Shown: positions 60,138-64,000 of the stretch, piece after piece | Layout: each line of letters opens with the position of its first letter | How positions within the stretch are numbered: the first letter of the stretch is position 1 | Origin: Parablautia muri | GTDB taxonomy: Bacteria > Bacillota > Clostridia > Lachnospirales > Lachnospiraceae | DNA length: 64,000 bases | NCBI RefSeq assembly: GCF_009917485.1 | Contig: NZ_QZDT01000017.1 | Location: forward strand, 1-64,000 | Direction: 5' to 3' | Translations under genes and position numbers: made by a program | The notes under the pieces: model-generated | What the model was told of the DNA's origin: nothing | Databases searched by the model: none | What the model saw: only the letters and a program-made list of their open reading frames with translations

Positions 60138-62744
60138 TTAGGATAGCACAACATGCGCCCTACTTCCAGCATTTGTTTTTTCTATTTGTATCTGGTTTCC
60201 TATTTTTTCTCTTAGCTCCGGAACATGGGAGATAATGCCAATCAGCCTGTCCTTTTCCACCAAACTTTGCAGTGTAAGGCATGCCTGCTCTAAGGATTCG
60301 CTGTCCAGGCTTCCAAAGCCTTCATCCACAAACAATGCCTCCACCTTAAGTCCCCCGCCTGCGGACTGCACCACATCACTCATGCCAAGGGCTAACGCCA
60401 GAGAAGCCTTGAACATCTCTCCTCCTGAAAGGGTTTTTATGGAACGGTATTTACCTGTATAATAATCCATTACTTCTATTTCAAGGTTATCCTTGCTTCT
60501 GCCGTCATTGACTTCTTCCGCCCGCTTCAGTTCATACCTTCCGCCGCTCATAAGGCGCAGCCTTATATTGGCAGCCACCAGAATGTCCTCAAAGTAGGAG
60601 GCCAGCACAAACTGCTCAAAAACCAGTCTCTTTTTATTATTTCCGTTTGCCGCATCATCTAAATCCTTGAAAAGGCTGTAGCGCTCCATGAATTGTTCAA
60701 GCTGCCCCTGCTTTTCTAAAAGAGATGCAATTCCTCTTTTCACACTCTGCAGCTTATTTTCCAAAGCAAGGTGCCTATCAAAGAGCTCCTTTCCTTCCTG
60801 CCTGGCCTTTTGAAGCTGCCGGGATAAAATTTCTGCATCCTCCGGCTTTGCATTTCCCACTTCTTCTGTCAGATGCCCAATCATCTGGCGGCAGAGATTG
60901 CAGTCTTGTCTGTACCTTTCAATTTCGCTGCGAAGCCGAGACATTTCTTTCTCATCCGCAAGCGCCTTCCGGTAAGCTTCCTCCCCCATAAACCCCACTT
61001 TTTTCATCTTTTCCTGAAAATCATCCGTAAGCTTCTCTTTCTTTTCACATGCTGCTAAAAGTTCCTTTTTCCGCTTATCCAGCGCGTCTTTCTTTTCCTG
61101 AATCAGGACAAGTCTTTGCTCGCATTGTTTCATCTGTTTTTCAAAATCTTCTTTGCTGTGCTCTGCAATATAGCTGGCTGCCAGATCACTTCGTTCTTCT
61201 CTCTTTTGCTCTAAGGAACCGACCTTCTGCGCCATTTCCTCCAGCCGGCGCTTTAATTCGGTGGTATGTGCCATGCAGGCGGCGGTTTCTCCATGCAGTT
61301 TTACACATAATTTTTGTTTTTTCTCATAGTCCTTTTTCAGACTTTTCACATTTTCTTCTGAAGGAAGTGTATCGGCACTCACTGCCGGAGAAGGGTGATG
61401 GACGGAGCCGCACACCGGACAAGGCATGCCCTCCGCCAAATTTTCTGCCAATATGCCTGCTATTCCATGTCTGTAAGCCCGCTGGGCTTTCTCATAAGAA
61501 GCCTTGGCCGCATCTTCCTCCTGCTCTGCTGCCAGATAATTTTTCTGCAGCTTGCCAAGTTCCTTTTCCTTCCCAGCATATCTTTTCCCCTCTTGTTCCA
61601 AAGCCTGTCTGGCTTCCTGGTAGTTTTTCTCCTCCTCATAGCCAAGGGCAATCTCCTGCCGTCCTGCGTAAAAGGCCGCCTTCCCATCTCTTTCCTGTTC
61701 CAACCTTTTGATATCCTCAAAAGAAGCGGCTATTTCCTTTTCCATCGCACATACATCGTTCTTTGCCGCTTCCACCTTCATATCCGCCAGCCGCAGCCCG
61801 GCAGCCTTTTCCTGGAGCGTTAAAAGCGCCTCCTTTTCCTTCATCTCCTCCTGCCTTTGAAGTAAATTTCCCCAGCGCTGTTTTTCTTTTTCCAGTTTTT
61901 CATAGAGACTATGGATTTTTTCATTTTCTGCCACCTGTGCATTGAGCTTTTGCACCAGCCCTTCGTTTTGGGTGTAGGCGTTTCGGCTCTCCTGCCACCT
62001 TGCCTTCCATTTTTCCTTTTCTTCCTCCAAAAAAGCAATGACGCCCTCATAAAAATAACTGTCACTGCGCTCTAAAGGAATACCGTCCCGGATGAGCATT
62101 TCGATATCCCCATCCATTTTGTGGCGGCATTCCATCACCTTTTTATATACGGTTCCTGATCTTGCTTTAAGGCAGGCAGCCATTTTTTCGTATAAATCCG
62201 TACCAAAAATCTCCCGGAAAATTTTTGTCTTTTCAGAAGGCGGGGCTGACAGAAGCTTTGCAAACTCCCCCTGGGCAATCATGGACAATTGCTTAAACTG
62301 ACGGTAATCCAGCTTTAAAAGCTCCTGCACTTTCCGGGTCACCTCACTGCTCCCCTCAACACTCACCCCATCCGGCCCGGTAAATACAGCCTTTTCTCTT
62401 TCTTTGGTAAGGGAGGTACTATCCTTCCCTCCCCGCTTTTTAGGCCGCAGATATTCGGGATTTCTGTAGATTTGATATTCCTGTCCGTTATGGGTCATAT
62501 AAAGTTCCACATAAGTAGGCATATCCGCCCCGGCAAAGTCACTGCGCACGCTGGCCTTTTCCCGGATGCTGCCGCTCATATTTCCGTATAGGGCGTAAGT
62601 GAGAGCATCAAAAACAGTGGTCTTCCCCGCCCCGGTTTGTCCCGTTATCAGGAAAAGCCCTCTCGCCTTAAATCCTGTGAAATCAATTTCCTGTTTTTCC
62701 CGGTAGGGGCCCCAGCCACAGAGGATGAGTTTGACAGGCTTCAT
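60138..62744 (-). CDS. sbcC: SbcC exonuclease subunit
   Basis: An 868-residue SMC-like ATPase. Walker A GQTGAGKT (35-42) with Q-loop, long coiled coils, zinc hook CPVC (442-445), signature LSGGE and Walker B LFVDEGFGSLD near the end. With SbcD (Mre11-like) it processes hairpins and DNA ends. I chose ATG 62744 (MKPVKLILCGWGPYRE) behind GGAGGTATAACG. No sbcD lies on either side, an unusual arrangement. Confidence 0.93.
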   Translation of the reverse strand: MKPVKLILCGWGPYREKQEIDFTGFKARGLFLITGQTGAGKTTVFDALTYALYGNMSGSIREKASVRSDFAGADMPTYVELYMTHNGQEYQIYRNPEYLRPKKRGGKDSTSLTKEREKAVFTGPDGVSVEGSSEVTRKVQELLKLDYRQFKQLSMIAQGEFAKLLSAPPSEKTKIFREIFGTDLYEKMAACLKARSGTVYKKVMECRHKMDGDIEMLIRDGIPLERSDSYFYEGVIAFLEEEKEKWKARWQESRNAYTQNEGLVQKLNAQVAENEKIHSLYEKLEKEKQRWGNLLQRQEEMKEKEALLTLQEKAAGLRLADMKVEAAKNDVCAMEKEIAASFEDIKRLEQERDGKAAFYAGRQEIALGYEEEKNYQEARQALEQEGKRYAGKEKELGKLQKNYLAAEQEEDAAKASYEKAQRAYRHGIAGILAENLAEGMPCPVCGSVHHPSPAVSADTLPSEENVKSLKKDYEKKQKLCVKLHGETAACMAHTTELKRRLEEMAQKVGSLEQKREERSDLAASYIAEHSKEDFEKQMKQCEQRLVLIQEKKDALDKRKKELLAACEKKEKLTDDFQEKMKKVGFMGEEAYRKALADEKEMSRLRSEIERYRQDCNLCRQMIGHLTEEVGNAKPEDAEILSRQLQKARQEGKELFDRHLALENKLQSVKRGIASLLEKQGQLEQFMERYSLFKDLDDAANGNNKKRLVFEQFVLASYFEDILVAANIRLRLMSGGRYELKRAEEVNDGRSKDNLEIEVMDYYTGKYRSIKTLSGGEMFKASLALALGMSDVVQSAGGGLKVEALFVDEGFGSLDSESLEQACLTLQSLVEKDRLIGIISHVPELREKIGNQIQIEKTNAGSRAHVVLS

Positions 62745-62825
62745 CGTTATACCTCCTGCATACCACAAGCTATGTTTGCGATACTGCCGCCAATCAGGCA
62801 TTTTCTTCCTTCATGGGCCATAAAA

Positions 62826-62849
62826 AGTCCTTGTATTCTACAAAGGACT
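62826..62849 (-). terminator. pepT terminator covering its stop codon
   Basis: Minus-strand arms AGTCCTTTGT / ACAAGGACT, followed by TTTTTATGG. The TAG stop (62838-62840) lies in the loop. Confidence 0.8.
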
Positions 62850-64000
62850 ACCGTATTTAACCGCCAGCTTAATCAAAAGCTCTGTCACCTTCTCCATAGA
62901 CTGAACACAGGCATATTCAAAACGGCTGTGATAGTTGGCCCCTCCTGTACAGAGATTCGGGCAGGGAAGTCCCATATAAGACAGACGTGCCCCGTCAGTT
63001 CCCCCACGGATCGGATTCACTTTGGGCTCTGCCCCCAATTCTTTTAATGCGGCGGCTGCGTTTTCCATAAGATGGCCATAAGGTGCAAGCACCTCTTTCA
63101 TATTGTAATAGGAATCCGCAACGATAGCCTCCACCGTTCCTTCACCATACTTTAAATTCAAAAACTGTGCACATTTTACGAACAACGCCTTCTTTTCCTC
63201 AAATAAGGATTTATCGTGGTCGCGGATAATGTACTCTGCAGTCGTTTTCTCCACATTTCCACTAATGCTGTCCAAATGAAAAAATCCCTCATACCCTTCC
63301 GTATACATAGGATTTTGGAATACGGGCAAAAGGCTCTGGAATTCCTGGGCTACTAAGACAGCATTAATCATCTTTCCCTTGGCACTGCCCGGGTGAACGC
63401 TGCGGCCATGTACAATCAGCTTTGCCCCAGCAGCGTTAAAAGTTTCATTTTCCAGCTCTCCTAATTCTCCTCCGTCTACCGTAAACGCAAAATCTGCTCC
63501 AAACAATTCCACATTAAAATGGTCTGTTCCCTCCCCGATTTCCTCATCAGGTGTAAATCCCAGCCGGAGTTTCCCATGCTTTATTTCCGGATGGGTAAGC
63601 AGATACTCCGCCATTGCCATAATTTCGGCAACACCGGCTTTATCATCGGCTCCTAATAATGTGGTGCCGTCCGTAATAATTAAATCCTGTCCCTTCAGTT
63701 TTTTAATCTCCGGGAAATCTGCTGTCCGCAGCACAATATTTTTTTCTTCGTTCAGCACAATGTCCTGACCGTCATACTGCTCTACGATTCTGGGTTTTAC
63801 ACCTGCGCCGGTTACTGCCGGAGATGTGTCCATATGGGCAATAAATCCCAGTACAGGCACTCCTTCACATCCGGCCGAAGCCGGAACGGAAGCATAAACA
63901 TAACAGCACTCCTTATCATAGGTAATCTCATCCGCTCCCATCTCCTCAAGCTGTCTTACTAACAGTTTCGCAAGATTATGCTGCTTATCTGTGCTGGGCG
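62838..64000 (-). CDS. pepT: Peptidase T (tripeptidase), 5' end cut by window edge
   Basis: The frame is open from beyond the right edge and gives 387 residues inside the window. Metal and catalytic motifs of the M20B family: IAHMDTSPA (first zinc His/Asp), GADDKAG (bridging Asp), [11 protein letters not shown] (catalytic Glu and zinc Glu) and HPGSAKGKM. Cytoplasmic di-zinc enzyme that releases the N-terminal residue of tripeptides. The missing part is short (the N-terminal PSTDKQ motif is still visible near 63990). Confidence 0.94.
   Translation of the reverse strand, partial: PSTDKQHNLAKLLVRQLEEMGADEITYDKECCYVYASVPASAGCEGVPVLGFIAHMDTSPAVTGAGVKPRIVEQYDGQDIVLNEEKNIVLRTADFPEIKKLKGQDLIITDGTTLLGADDKAGVAEIMAMAEYLLTHPEIKHGKLRLGFTPDEEIGEGTDHFNVELFGADFAFTVDGGELGELENETFNAAGAKLIVHGRSVHPGSAKGKMINAVLVAQEFQSLLPVFQNPMYTEGYEGFFHLDSISGNVEKTTAEYIIRDHDKSLFEEKKALFVKCAQFLNLKYGEGTVEAIVADSYYNMKEVLAPYGHLMENAAAALKELGAEPKVNPIRGGTDGARLSYMGLPCPNLCTGGANYHSRFEYACVQSMEKVTELLIKLAVKYGSPL

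Noticed and set aside
61049-61711. Rightward 220-codon frame over sbcC
   Set aside because: Antisense shadow of the coiled-coil codons.

Overview
The window holds the right-hand part of an integrated temperate siphophage (positions 1 to about 33,870) followed by about 30 kb of host chromosome. The host looks like a gut Bacillota of the Lachnospiraceae type. The signs are a CIRCE operator before htpG, an anaerobic sulfatase-maturating radical SAM enzyme, glycan-use operons with LacI and AraC regulators, TauE-type and GPH-type transporters, strong AGGAGG ribosome sites and moderate to low GC. The species cannot be fixed from sequence alone.

Prophage, leftward late genes (1-17.9 kb, read right to left): ArpU/RinA-like late regulator, TerS, TerL, SPP1-type portal, a MuF head protein with a fused metallopeptidase-like C-terminus and a tiny coupled gene after it, scaffold, HK97-fold capsid, connector genes, tail tube, a G/GT pair with a -1 slip site, tape measure, Dit, Gp37-like tail protein and one cut structural gene. 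Endolysin, holin and the left attachment site lie off the left edge.

Leftward early genes (17.9-27.8 kb): many small phage proteins, a hexapeptide-repeat protein coded by a 26-unit 18-bp tandem array, a PP-loop PAPS-reductase-like enzyme, a Dam-type methylase, an RNase-H-like protein, a DnaD-like replication protein, an HNHc nuclease and a membrane-anchored transglycosylase. Two rightward genes embedded here share a duplicated promoter-leader. The lysogeny switch (27.5-28.6 kb) has a Cro-like gene, a LexA/CI-type repressor and four operator-like sites. Rightward cargo follows: a membrane Thr/Pro protein, a basic 53-aa protein, a Uma2 nuclease, an AbiF-type RNA with a decayed abiF start, a SIR2 defence-type gene and the large serine integrase. 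The junction lies at about 33.87 kb, inside a host gene whose 5' part remains.

Host part: (a) a GPH symporter, sulfatase, LacI regulator with palindromic operators on both sides, a TSUP exporter and an anaerobic sulfatase maturase form a sulfated-substrate locus; (b) a HepT/MntA toxin-antitoxin pair in which both genes carry a -1 shift at a poly(A) run; (c) hemerythrin and a secreted DUF5722 glycosidase-like protein; (d) a leftward sugar operon (LacI, two permeases, binding lipoprotein, MDR dehydrogenase, TIM-barrel isomerase, Gfo/Idh oxidoreductase) facing an AraC regulator and a zinc dehydrogenase; (e) housekeeping genes htpG with a long acidic insertion, a PpiC lipoprotein, an FAD dehydrogenase, sbcC without a neighbouring sbcD, and pepT cut by the right edge. 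Host intergenic regions carry a dispersed structured repeat and a set of small hairpins with a shared TTTAC loop.
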